Shown here: positions 53,371 to 61,552 of the stretch, in pieces
Layout: the number at the start of each line of letters is the position of its first letter
Position numbering within the stretch: the first letter of the stretch is position 1
Source: Fibrivirga algicola
GTDB taxonomy: Bacteria > Bacteroidota > Bacteroidia > Cytophagales > Spirosomataceae
DNA: 64,000 bases
Assembly (NCBI RefSeq): GCF_011742925.1
Contig: NZ_WAEL01000011.1
Location: 161,955-225,954, forward strand
Direction: 5' to 3'
The notes under the pieces: model-generated
Told to the model about the DNA's origin: nothing
The model's input: the letters and a program-made list of their open reading frames with translations, nothing else
Databases searched by the model: none
Position numbers and translations under genes: made by a program

Positions 53371-54477
53371 TTATTTGTACGCCTTAGCCTCCCGAATAAC
53401 GAACTTGTACTCGGCTACCTCCAGCGCCTTTTTGTAGTATTCCTTTGCCTGGGTTCGGTTGTTGGCGCGGGCCGCAATCCGGGCCAGCCCAGCGTAGGCT
53501 AAACCATGCTCTTCCTGCGTGTAGGCAATGTTCACCGGCTGTTTCAAGGCTGCCTGATAGGCTGATGTGGCCAGTGAATCATTCTTGCTGTGACGCTCTG
53601 CCAGCATTCCTTCGAATGTATAAATTGCCGCCGGCAGTAACTTATGCTGCATCTTTTTCAGCTTTTGCAGCGCCGCCTGCCCCTCGGTATACCGCCCCGC
53701 CAATAGCAGTGCCTCTACGTACCTGAGCATGAAAATTGGGTTCTTCGGGTAGTTATCAACCAGGAAATCGAGGTGCTCAACCGCCTTTGGAAAGTTCGTC
53801 TCATGCTTCACATAAATGTGCGCCAGATACAGGTTGGCTTCAGGCCGGGTAAACAATGCCCGCCTGGCCGACACCTCCATTTGTTTCAATCCCAGGGAGA
53901 TGTCGCCTCCTTTGAAGAAAAACATAAAGGGCTTCACCGCCGGATGATCCATCGGGTAGCGTTCAACATAATAATTGTAAAGACCCGTTGAGAAATAGAA
54001 CTCAACGTTTTCATCCAGCAGATCAAATCCGTCTTTCATGTAGACATATGCCTTTCGCGATTCACTGACGGCTTTCATCGTCTCATTATCGAAATTGTGT
54101 TTCATCGACATGTAGCCATGCGCCGTTAACCCCAGGAAGATCGCCTCAGGGTCATTTTTCTTTTTGTCGATCATCTTTTCGACACCCTGAATCGCCAGCT
54201 CGACCTGCTTCACATACTGGTCAGTCACGGTGCGGCTTTCACTGATAGGCAGGTATTGCCATTGAAGCGTTAGTGCGCGCAACACGGGAACAATCGGACT
54301 TTGCGGATATTTCGTTTGAACTTGACGGATGTAGGGAGCCGCCTCGGCAAACTCGTAATTGTAAATATGGTTGAGTGCTTTAGCTACCGTTTGTTGACCG
54401 GCTGGATCAGTCAGAATTTGGGCGGGGGCAATAAAAGGAGCAACAACGAACAGAAGTACTAACAGGATGCGTTTCAT
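53371..54477 (-). CDS. Secreted TPR-type helical protein
   Basis: 368 aa. Signal peptide MKRILLVLLFVVAPFIAPAQ, then helix-rich repeats throughout: ALNHIYNYEFAEAAPYIRQV, FYFSTGLYNYYVERYPMDHP, NLYLAHIYVKHETNFPKAVEHLDFLV and a C-terminal TPR (RTQAKEYYKKALEVAEY). It is exported to the periplasm and probably a protein-interaction scaffold. The family occurs widely in Cytophagales without a known function. The gene is single, divergent from the M16 peptidase. Confidence 0.75.
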   Translation of the reverse strand: MKRILLVLLFVVAPFIAPAQILTDPAGQQTVAKALNHIYNYEFAEAAPYIRQVQTKYPQSPIVPVLRALTLQWQYLPISESRTVTDQYVKQVELAIQGVEKMIDKKKNDPEAIFLGLTAHGYMSMKHNFDNETMKAVSESRKAYVYMKDGFDLLDENVEFYFSTGLYNYYVERYPMDHPAVKPFMFFFKGGDISLGLKQMEVSARRALFTRPEANLYLAHIYVKHETNFPKAVEHLDFLVDNYPKNPIFMLRYVEALLLAGRYTEGQAALQKLKKMQHKLLPAAIYTFEGMLAERHSKNDSLATSAYQAALKQPVNIAYTQEEHGLAYAGLARIAARANNRTQAKEYYKKALEVAEYKFVIREAKAYK

Positions 54478-54574
54478 AAAGAGGTAGTAACTCCAGTATG
54501 ACTGTTTTTAACGGTCAATGGTTTATTGTCGGTCCACGATGACCAGTTGCGATGGCTATCTGCGCCTGACAGTG

Positions 54575-54582
54575 TACTTTTG
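54575..54582 (+). promoter_or_regulatory. -7 promoter box of the M16 peptidase gene
   Basis: TACTTTTG matches TAnnTTTG, 39 bp before the start. A TTG at 54547-54549 is a possible but slightly distant -33 element. Confidence 0.5.
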
Positions 54583-54620
54583 TTTATAGCCTGTATAACG
54601 GCTTTTGCGAACCATTTTCG

Positions 54621-55868
54621 ATGATTCAATATACTCAATTTGTTTTAGATAACGGCCTCAAGGTATTCGTCCACGAGGATGCCAGCACACCAATGGCCGC
54701 CGTCAATATTCTTTATAACGTTGGTTCACGCGACGAAGACCCTAACCGGACGGGTTTCGCGCACTTGTTCGAGCACCTGATGTTTGGCGGGTCAAAGCAT
54801 ATTCCGAGCTATGACGAACCTCTGCAACGGGTAGGTGGCGAAAACAACGCATTTACCAGCCCCGACATAACCAATTACTACATTACCCTGCCGTCGGCCA
54901 ACCTTGAAACGGCGTTCTGGCTCGAGTCTGACCGGATGCTGAGTCTCTCGTTCGATCAGCAGGTGCTCGACGTACAGCAGAAAGTGGTGATCGAAGAGTT
55001 TAACCAGCGGTATTTGAACCAACCCTACGGCGACGTCTGGCTGAAACTCCGTCCGCTCGCTTACCAACAGCATCCCTACCGCTGGGCCACCATTGGCAAA
55101 GACATCAGTCATATCGAAAATGCGGTGCTCGATGATGTAAAATCCTTTTTCTACAAGTACTACCTGCCCAACAACGCCATTCTGGTCGTTGCCGGTAACG
55201 TGACTGCCGAGCAGGTGAAGCAGCTTTGCCGGAAGTGGTTCGAGCCAATCCCGGCCGGGAAAGATTACATCCGTAGCCTGCCTGCCGAAGCGCGCCAAAC
55301 TACCGCCCGCTTTGCCGAGACTACCGCCGATGTACCCCTGAATGCACTTTATAAGGCCTATCACATGCCTGGCCGGTTTGATGCGGGCTTTGCCGAAGCC
55401 GACCTGCTCAGCGATCTGCTGGGTCGCAGTAAATCGTCGCGCCTGTACCAGAAATTATTGAAAGAGCAGTCACTGTTCAGTAACGTAGGAGCCTACATAA
55501 CCTCGTCGATCGACCCGGGTCTATTGCTGGTTCAGGGGACGTTGAATGAAGGCGTCACGCTGGAAGAGGCCGATGCCGCCGTGCAGACCGTGTTGCAGGA
55601 AGTAATCGACAACTACGTACCCGACGAGGAGCTAACGAAGGTGAAGAATCAGGCCGAATCGACGTTGGCGTTTTCGGAAGTAGAACTACTAAACCGGGCC
55701 ATGAACCTGGCCTTCGCTGCCAACGCAGGCGACCCCGAACTAGTGAATCAGGAAACCGAGAAAATTCAGGCCGTTACACCCGACGCCATTCAGACGGCAG
55801 CCCGTCAGATTCTCCGTCCCGAAAATAGCTCGACATTGTATTACCGACGTGCCGAAGCCGCCGCCTGA
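54621..55868 (+). CDS. M16 family zinc metallopeptidase
   Basis: 415 aa. The inverted zinc motif H-x-x-E-H is in FAHLFEHLMFGG, and the third ligand Glu lies in VVIEEFNQRYLN. The C-terminal M16 domain has YHMPGRFDAGFAEADLLSDLLG and the Arg/Tyr strand region. No signal peptide is visible at this start, so it is cytoplasmic or has an unusual signal. In this phylum it is usually one of a pair; here the inactive partner gene is missing next door. A strong -7 box lies 39 bp upstream. Confidence 0.93.
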   Translation: MIQYTQFVLDNGLKVFVHEDASTPMAAVNILYNVGSRDEDPNRTGFAHLFEHLMFGGSKHIPSYDEPLQRVGGENNAFTSPDITNYYITLPSANLETAFWLESDRMLSLSFDQQVLDVQQKVVIEEFNQRYLNQPYGDVWLKLRPLAYQQHPYRWATIGKDISHIENAVLDDVKSFFYKYYLPNNAILVVAGNVTAEQVKQLCRKWFEPIPAGKDYIRSLPAEARQTTARFAETTADVPLNALYKAYHMPGRFDAGFAEADLLSDLLGRSKSSRLYQKLLKEQSLFSNVGAYITSSIDPGLLLVQGTLNEGVTLEEADAAVQTVLQEVIDNYVPDEELTKVKNQAESTLAFSEVELLNRAMNLAFAANAGDPELVNQETEKIQAVTPDAIQTAARQILRPENSSTLYYRRAEAAA

Positions 55869-56040
55869 TACCAATCGTACAGCAACTCAGATCTTTAACC
55901 CGTTCATAATTGCTCAATCGCGGGTTCAGTCTCAGCGTCGATGTGCTTTTTACGCAGGCCGATGCTGAGGCTGGTTTACAGGCTGCACTAGCTTTCATCG
56001 ATGCCGTTCAGACTCACTTAACTACGCTTAGTACTCATTC

Positions 56041-56520
56041 ATGAAAATTCGCGTTGGACAAGGCTACGATGTCCATAAACTCGTAGAGGGTCATCCGTTT
56101 TGGCTGGGAGGCATCCAGATTCCGCACACGCACGGTGCCTACGGTCATTCTGATGCTGACATTATCTGCCACGTCATTTGCGATGCGCTACTCGGGGCCG
56201 CCAATATGCGGAACATCGGGTATCACTTCTCAGACAAAGACCCACGCTGGAAAGGCGTCGACAGTAAAGTACTCCTGGCTGAGGTCATGCGTATGATTCG
56301 CGAGGCAGGCTGGGAAGTAGGCAACGTCGATGTAACGGTGGTGCTGCAGGAGCCAAAACTCAACCCGCACATTCCGGCTATGGTGAGTTGCCTGGCCGAG
56401 GTGATGAACGTACCCAGCGACGACATTGCCATCAAAGCCACCACCTCGGAGCACATGGGGTTCGTAGGTCGGAAAGAAGGCATCGCCGGTTTCTGCGTGG
56501 CGCTGATCACAAAAGAGTAG
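56041..56520 (+). CDS. ispF: 2-C-methyl-D-erythritol 2,4-cyclodiphosphate synthase
   Basis: 159 aa. Zinc ligands in GYDVHKL (Asp/His) and the later His in GHSDADII are present, as are NIGYHFSDKDP and the CMP-binding KATTSEHMGFVGRKEGI. It makes the cyclic diphosphate of the non-mevalonate isoprenoid pathway and acts as a trimer in the cytoplasm. The usual Asp of DIG reads Asn (NIGYHF). The stop codon is part of an inverted repeat. Confidence 0.95.
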   Translation: MKIRVGQGYDVHKLVEGHPFWLGGIQIPHTHGAYGHSDADIICHVICDALLGAANMRNIGYHFSDKDPRWKGVDSKVLLAEVMRMIREAGWEVGNVDVTVVLQEPKLNPHIPAMVSCLAEVMNVPSDDIAIKATTSEHMGFVGRKEGIAGFCVALITKE

Positions 56521-56593
56521 AGCCGCATCTCTGCGGCTCCTCAGGCTACTTATAGATTGCTGACGCATGAGGAGCCGCAAGCATGCGGCTCTA
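56518..56593. repeat. Inverted repeat between ispF and amidohydrolase stops
   Basis: The 26-nt arms 56518-56543 and 56568-56593 pair at 23 of 26 positions (GAGCCGCAT and TGCGGCTCCTCA blocks). It can form two nested hairpins, serves as a convergent terminator region and includes the ispF stop. Confidence 0.85.
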
Positions 56594-56597
56594 CGAC

Positions 56598-57899
56598 TTA
56601 CTTCTGACCGTATTTGGTCTTGAACTTGTTGTACAGGCGCTTGTGCTTATCATCGAGATCGACTTTGCGGCCCTGGATGAAGGCGTGCTCCACAAAGTTG
56701 GTGCGCATATCGAGCAGGTCGCCTTTCGAGACAACGAGCGTGGCGTGCTTACCCGCCTCCAACGTACCCACCTGACCGTCGATCCCCAGAATTTTGGCGG
56801 TGTTCGACGTGATCATCTTCAGGGCTTCTTCCCGATCGGTCACTCCAAAACCCGCGGCCGTACCCGCCAGAAACGGCAGGTTACGGGTACGCCACCACTC
56901 TTCGGCGTAGCTCAGGCTAACCAGCACACCGGCCTTCTGTAGAATACCAGGCAGGCGGTAAGGCATATCGGTTGGCTCGTCCTGCCGGTTGGGCAGGCGG
57001 TGCAGCGCGCTCAAGATCACAGGTACGTTGTTCTCTTTCAGGAACCCCGCTACTTTGTTGGCATCTTCTGCCCCAACGATGACCACCTTAACTACGCCCG
57101 CCGACTTGGCAAACCGTACTGCCTCGATGATATCCTTAGCGTAATCGGCGCGGACATACAGGTTTTGCGTTCCTTTGAAAAGCCCCTTCATTGCCTCAAA
57201 GCGAAGATTTACTGACGCAGGTCTTGCTCCATCGGCGTATGCTTTCGCTTCGGCAAAGGTGGCCTGCAAGCCACGGATGGCTTCGTCGCGGCGTTCGTTT
57301 TTCCGGATGGCGGCCTGGAACGTCTCGAAATCGAATTCACGGGCGTAGTAGCCTGGCCAGTTCAGCCACAGACCGTCATCTTTCCGCAAAACGGCATCTT
57401 CCCAGTTCCAGCCATCGGCATACAGGATTGACGAGGAGCCCGACACCGTACCACCCATTGGCATGGCCTGTGTTAACAGCACCCCATTGTTGCGAATGGT
57501 CGGGATGATCTCCGAGTCGGAATCATAGGCGATCAGCGACCGTATGTTTGGGTTCAGCACCCCGATTTCACGTGAGTCGACGGTGGCGCGCACGGAGGCG
57601 ATTTCCTGCATCCCCACCAGCGAAGCGGGGGAAATCAGGCCCGGATAAATGTGCTTACCCGATACGTCGATGACCTGCATCTCGTTGGTGTTCAGCCGTA
57701 CCGTGCTGGCATCAGCCACATTGGTGATGATGCCCTTATCGAAGGTAATCAGGCCATTTTGAATAACCTGGCCGGTCCCTGTATGAATGGTTGCGCCCAT
57801 CAGCGCAATCGGCCGCTCCTGGGTACGTCCCGGAGCCGGATTCTGGCCAAAGCTCGTAAGCGATGCTAGGGCAAGTAGGGTGACAAGAATGTGTCTCAT
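56598..57899 (-). CDS. Secreted amidohydrolase-family protein without HxH
   Basis: 433 aa with signal peptide (MRHILVTLLALASLTSFGQ). The amidohydrolase layout is kept: VIDVSGKHIYPGLISPASLVG at the first strand, VRADYAKDIIEAVRFAKSAG, LPFLAGTAAGFGVTDREEALKMIT and the end GTLEAGKHATLVVSKG. The metal-binding HxH normally after PGLID is replaced by SPASL, and other His ligands are missing, so it probably lacks the usual metal site. It is paired with the 1029-aa paralogue upstream on the same strand, 87 bp apart. The pair may form a complex. Confidence 0.82.
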   Translation of the reverse strand: MRHILVTLLALASLTSFGQNPAPGRTQERPIALMGATIHTGTGQVIQNGLITFDKGIITNVADASTVRLNTNEMQVIDVSGKHIYPGLISPASLVGMQEIASVRATVDSREIGVLNPNIRSLIAYDSDSEIIPTIRNNGVLLTQAMPMGGTVSGSSSILYADGWNWEDAVLRKDDGLWLNWPGYYAREFDFETFQAAIRKNERRDEAIRGLQATFAEAKAYADGARPASVNLRFEAMKGLFKGTQNLYVRADYAKDIIEAVRFAKSAGVVKVVIVGAEDANKVAGFLKENNVPVILSALHRLPNRQDEPTDMPYRLPGILQKAGVLVSLSYAEEWWRTRNLPFLAGTAAGFGVTDREEALKMITSNTAKILGIDGQVGTLEAGKHATLVVSKGDLLDMRTNFVEHAFIQGRKVDLDDKHKRLYNKFKTKYGQK

Positions 57900-57904
57900 G
57901 GTCT

Positions 57905-57985
57905 ATTTTTTCAACGCAGGGGCACAGAGCACACAAAGACAAACTGGGTTTTCTGTGTGCGCTCGGCGTCTCTGTGCTTATCTGT
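57905..57985. repeat. Imperfect inverted repeat between the amidohydrolase genes
   Basis: GCACAGAG and CACACAAAGA blocks (about 57922-57939) pair with TCTGTGTG and CTCTGTGC blocks (about 57952-57977). The repeat fills most of the 87-bp gap just before the 433-aa gene start. It resembles the common GGCACAGAG-type bacterial intergenic repeat. Confidence 0.45.
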
Positions 57986-57986
57986 T

Positions 57987-60900
57987 TTAGTTCTTTTCCT
58001 CTCCTTCAGCGAACACACCCTCAACATCTTCGCAATGCCACATCCGCTGACGGCGCATGGTAGGGCGCACGGTAGATTGACCACCTGACTTAGCCTGTAG
58101 CATTTTCTGGATCAACCGGGCACGCTCGGCTTCCATCGTTACGCGGTTCTTGTCGTCGCTTTCGCGGCTGTAGTAGATAGCACCCTCAATCATCGTAAAC
58201 TCGGGACGGGCGTAGATCGATAGCGGGTGGTTATTCCAGAGTACCAGGTCGGCGTCTTTACCCGTTTTGATGCTACCCATCCGGCTGTCGAGGTGAAGCA
58301 GTTTAGCGGGGTTGAGTGTCACCATTTTCCAGGCGTCTTCTTCCGTCATACCGCCATACAATACTGTTTTGGCTGCTTCCTGATTCAGGCGACGGGCCAT
58401 TTCAGCATCATCCGAGTTGATCGACACCGTTACGCCTTCGCGGCTCATCAGGGCTGCGTTGTACGGAATCGCGTCTTTCACCTCCATTTTGTACGCCCAC
58501 CAGTCGGCAAACGACGAACCGCCAACACCGTGTTTCGCCATTTTGTCGGCTACTTTATAGCCTTCCAGAATGTGGGTAAACGTGTTGACCTTGAAGCCCA
58601 GTGAATCGGCCACTTTCAGCAGCATGTTAATTTCCGACTGTACATAGGAGTGGCAGGTGATGAACCGTTTTTTGGCCAGAATCTCCGACAAGGCATCCAG
58701 TTCAATATCCCGGCGCGGCATCTCCAGTGTGGAAGCGTTAGTTGCTTTTTTGCCTTTGGTCGGCGCGGCTACCTGCGCATTGTAATCGGCCCAGGCTTTG
58801 GCGTATTCCTTGGCGCGCATGAAGTGATCCATGTACACCTGCTCAACGCCCATCCGGGTTACCGGGAAACGTACCTGACCGGCTGGCTGCGCACTCGACT
58901 GCTTTACGTTTTCGCCCAGGGCAAACTTGATAAACCCGTCGGCACCTTTGATGAGCATGTTCGACGCGGGTTCGCCCCACTTCAACTTCACGATAGCCGA
59001 TTGACCACCAATGGCGTTGGCCGAACCGTGGAGCAGCTGCGATGACGTGACACCACCCGCCAGTTGACGGTAGATGTTGACATCGTCGGGGTTGATGGCA
59101 TCGGACATCCGCACCTCAGCCGTGCTCGACTGCGACCCTTCGTTAATCGATACCAAAGCAATGTGTGAGTGTTCGTCAATGATGCCGTTGGTCAGGTGTT
59201 TACCCGTCCCGTCGATCACGCTTCCGCTAGCAGGGGCTGGCAGGTTCTTACCAATCTGCACGATCTTGCCATCCGTCACCAGCACGTCCATATTCGCCTG
59301 CACACCAGCGGCTTCGTTCGTCCAGACAGTCGCGTTTTTAATCAGTGTAGTCTGCGCCTGTGGCTTTTGGGCATTACCCATACCCACAAACGGGTAGAGC
59401 ATACCGCCCAGTTGTGGCTTACGGGCGGTATCGGCTTTGGCTATTGAAGCGCTATATGGCTTGCTTAGGGTAGCCGACCAGGTTACCGGCTGGCCGTTCG
59501 GCTGTTCGCCATCACCCCGGAATGAGGTACCATCGCGGTAGCCGGTCAGGCGAGTCATAGCCGTGGGCTGGCGGCGGTTCAGCGCTACACGCATCGAGAT
59601 CAGGTTGTTATCAACCGACACCATCGGCGTTAGCTTCGTACTGTCGCTGATGGTTATCTGGTAGGTTGGTTTCTCGGGGTTCTCGCCCGTTACCAGCAGT
59701 TTAAGGTTTGGACGGTCCGGCGATCCGGTTGTACCGATTTTCAGGTCGTACGTACCCCGCAGATCTGCTACGTTTGGGTTAGTCACCACGTACTGCTTAC
59801 CCTGAATCCAGTTTTCGTAGATGACGTTGTTGGCCGAAAACAGATTGCCCGACGTGATCACAAAGTTGGCCACTTTGCCAACGGCCAGCGTACCCAGCAG
59901 GTCATCGGCTTTGATCAGTTTGGCTGGCCGGGTGGTCAGTGCCTCCAGTGCCTGCTGTTCGGTAAGGCCATGTTCGATAGCTTTCCGCACATTGGCCATA
60001 AACTCGGATCGGTTCCGCAACCCTGAACTGGTCAGCACGAAAGGAATGTTCGCTGCGGCCAGCATGGCGGCATTGGCGGGGGCCATTTCCCAGTGTTTCA
60101 TTTCGGCCAGCGACACGTTATCGGCATCCCAGGCGTCTTCCACGTCATAGGCCTGTGGGTACGCTACCGGCACAATTAGGGTAGCCCCCGTTGCCTTCAC
60201 TTCATCAATTTTTTGGTATTCGTCGCCTCCACCCCGGATGATGAACTGCATCTTGAACTCATCGCCAATATTGTCGGCACGGAGGATACCCAGTTTATCG
60301 CCTGCTTCGAAGAAAGCCGGAACACCGGCCAGGCGATTGAAGGCATCAAGCGACAGGTTCATCTGTGGCTTTTGCTTCGAACGCTTGAACCAATCGGCAT
60401 CGTACAGCGCTTGACGTAAGACAGCCACCGTTCCCATTATCGAGTTGGGGTTCGACTGTCCTGACGTGCCTTTGCTGAATGAGAAGTGCTGACTCAGTCC
60501 GTTGCGCAGGAGTACCATGTTCTCCCGGTCATCGGCTACCGTTACCAGTGCGCCGCTACCACGGGCAATACCGTCGTGGTTGTGCGTCAGTACGGCACCA
60601 AAGCCCAGTTTACGCAATTCATCAGCTTTGGGACCCGCCGCTTTGAATAGCTGGCTGGCGTCGTTTTCAGGCTGAATGGCCTGGTTCCAGTAGTAGGGTC
60701 CTTTTTTGTTGGTTTCAAGCTGAGGAGCGCCGCCGAAGCCACGTCCTTGTCCGGGTGCTCCCCGAACTACTTCGGGCATGCCATAATCAGAGTCAAGATC
60801 AATCAGGCCCGGGTAAATGCGTCGTCCGGCCAAGTTGGCGACTACGGCTCCGGCTGGTATAGTTACGGTGGTTCCTACGGCCTCTATGCGTCCGTTTCGA

Positions 60901-61076
60901 ACAACGAGGGTAGCATTTTGCAAGGTGGTTTGTGGGTCGACCACGATGGTCGCATTAGTGAATGCATACAGATTTGGCCGATTGTCGTGGACACCATTTT
61001 GCGGAATGGTGATTTGTGCCAGCCCCGACTGTGCCAATCCGACTGCCAACAAGAGCAATAGGAGATGTTTACGCAT
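57987..61076 (-). CDS. Large secreted double amidohydrolase
   Basis: About 1029 aa from the ATG at 61076 (MRKHLLLLLLAVGLAQSGLAQ, signal peptide). The first amidohydrolase domain (about 30-430) has YPGLIDLDSDYGMPEV with no HxH. A beta-rich linker (about 440-570) follows. The second domain (about 585-1000) has intact metal motifs: NGIIDEHSHIAL (HxH), RFITCHSYVQSE, NTFTHILEGYKVADKM and VSINSDDAEM (final Asp). An N-acyl amino acid or peptide hydrolase role in the periplasm is plausible. The tandem active/inactive domains and the adjacent inactive paralogue suggest one assembly. Confidence 0.85.
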   Translation of the reverse strand: MRKHLLLLLLAVGLAQSGLAQITIPQNGVHDNRPNLYAFTNATIVVDPQTTLQNATLVVRNGRIEAVGTTVTIPAGAVVANLAGRRIYPGLIDLDSDYGMPEVVRGAPGQGRGFGGAPQLETNKKGPYYWNQAIQPENDASQLFKAAGPKADELRKLGFGAVLTHNHDGIARGSGALVTVADDRENMVLLRNGLSQHFSFSKGTSGQSNPNSIMGTVAVLRQALYDADWFKRSKQKPQMNLSLDAFNRLAGVPAFFEAGDKLGILRADNIGDEFKMQFIIRGGGDEYQKIDEVKATGATLIVPVAYPQAYDVEDAWDADNVSLAEMKHWEMAPANAAMLAAANIPFVLTSSGLRNRSEFMANVRKAIEHGLTEQQALEALTTRPAKLIKADDLLGTLAVGKVANFVITSGNLFSANNVIYENWIQGKQYVVTNPNVADLRGTYDLKIGTTGSPDRPNLKLLVTGENPEKPTYQITISDSTKLTPMVSVDNNLISMRVALNRRQPTAMTRLTGYRDGTSFRGDGEQPNGQPVTWSATLSKPYSASIAKADTARKPQLGGMLYPFVGMGNAQKPQAQTTLIKNATVWTNEAAGVQANMDVLVTDGKIVQIGKNLPAPASGSVIDGTGKHLTNGIIDEHSHIALVSINEGSQSSTAEVRMSDAINPDDVNIYRQLAGGVTSSQLLHGSANAIGGQSAIVKLKWGEPASNMLIKGADGFIKFALGENVKQSSAQPAGQVRFPVTRMGVEQVYMDHFMRAKEYAKAWADYNAQVAAPTKGKKATNASTLEMPRRDIELDALSEILAKKRFITCHSYVQSEINMLLKVADSLGFKVNTFTHILEGYKVADKMAKHGVGGSSFADWWAYKMEVKDAIPYNAALMSREGVTVSINSDDAEMARRLNQEAAKTVLYGGMTEEDAWKMVTLNPAKLLHLDSRMGSIKTGKDADLVLWNNHPLSIYARPEFTMIEGAIYYSRESDDKNRVTMEAERARLIQKMLQAKSGGQSTVRPTMRRQRMWHCEDVEGVFAEGEEKN

Positions 61077-61510
61077 GTAGATGAGTGTTCTGTTTGATTG
61101 AAGGGTCAAAAATAGCTCTGGTTGCGGAAGAACCGCTTGTTATTTGGGCTTCTACCTCGATATATCGATGGATTCTCCCTCAGAACCCAAACAAACTTTG
61201 TTTTTTCATGTTTTTATCCCCTCAATCTATGGGTTCGCTAGTCCAGCGATGATAGATGCTGGCACAATTTTTGACAACACAGGCCACTTTCGCTCCTACT
61301 GCCTCATCACTTAAGCTGCCTGTGTGCGTATTTTTTGAGTTACTTATTAACCAGGTGCAAAAATACGAACCAACAAAACAGTACCTATATAAATATCTGA
61401 TTATCAATATATTATAAGTATACAATTCAAATAGACAATATTAAAACAGCAATTGATCCCATTATAAATAAGCGTATTTTCATGCATGTGTGGCCCTATA
61501 ATTGTCTTAT
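61077..61510. other. Divergent non-coding region, 434 bp
   Basis: AT-rich between the double amidohydrolase (leftward) and the giant secreted protein (rightward). A short dyad TCGATATATCGA occurs near 61157. I see no convincing gene or TAnnTTTG box. Confidence 0.4.
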
Positions 61511-61550
61511 CCAGATCGTTACCGCCCAACATGGGCTGGTTACGATCTGG
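61511..61550 (+). promoter_or_regulatory. Stable hairpin ending 2 bp before a start codon
   Basis: CCAGATCGT pairs with ACGATCTGG at the base, then ACC/GGT and GCCC/GGGC continue the stem to a 3-nt loop, with one mismatch and one bulge. The ATG of the giant protein is at 61553. In the mRNA this would occlude ribosome access. Confidence 0.65.
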
Positions 61551-61552
61551 TC

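Noticed and set aside
55910..56044. Open frame (SVDVLFTQADAEAGLQAALAFIDAV) overlapping the ispF start
   Set aside because: About 44 codons, no start codon, bounded by a stop at 55907. It could be a remnant but the evidence is too thin.
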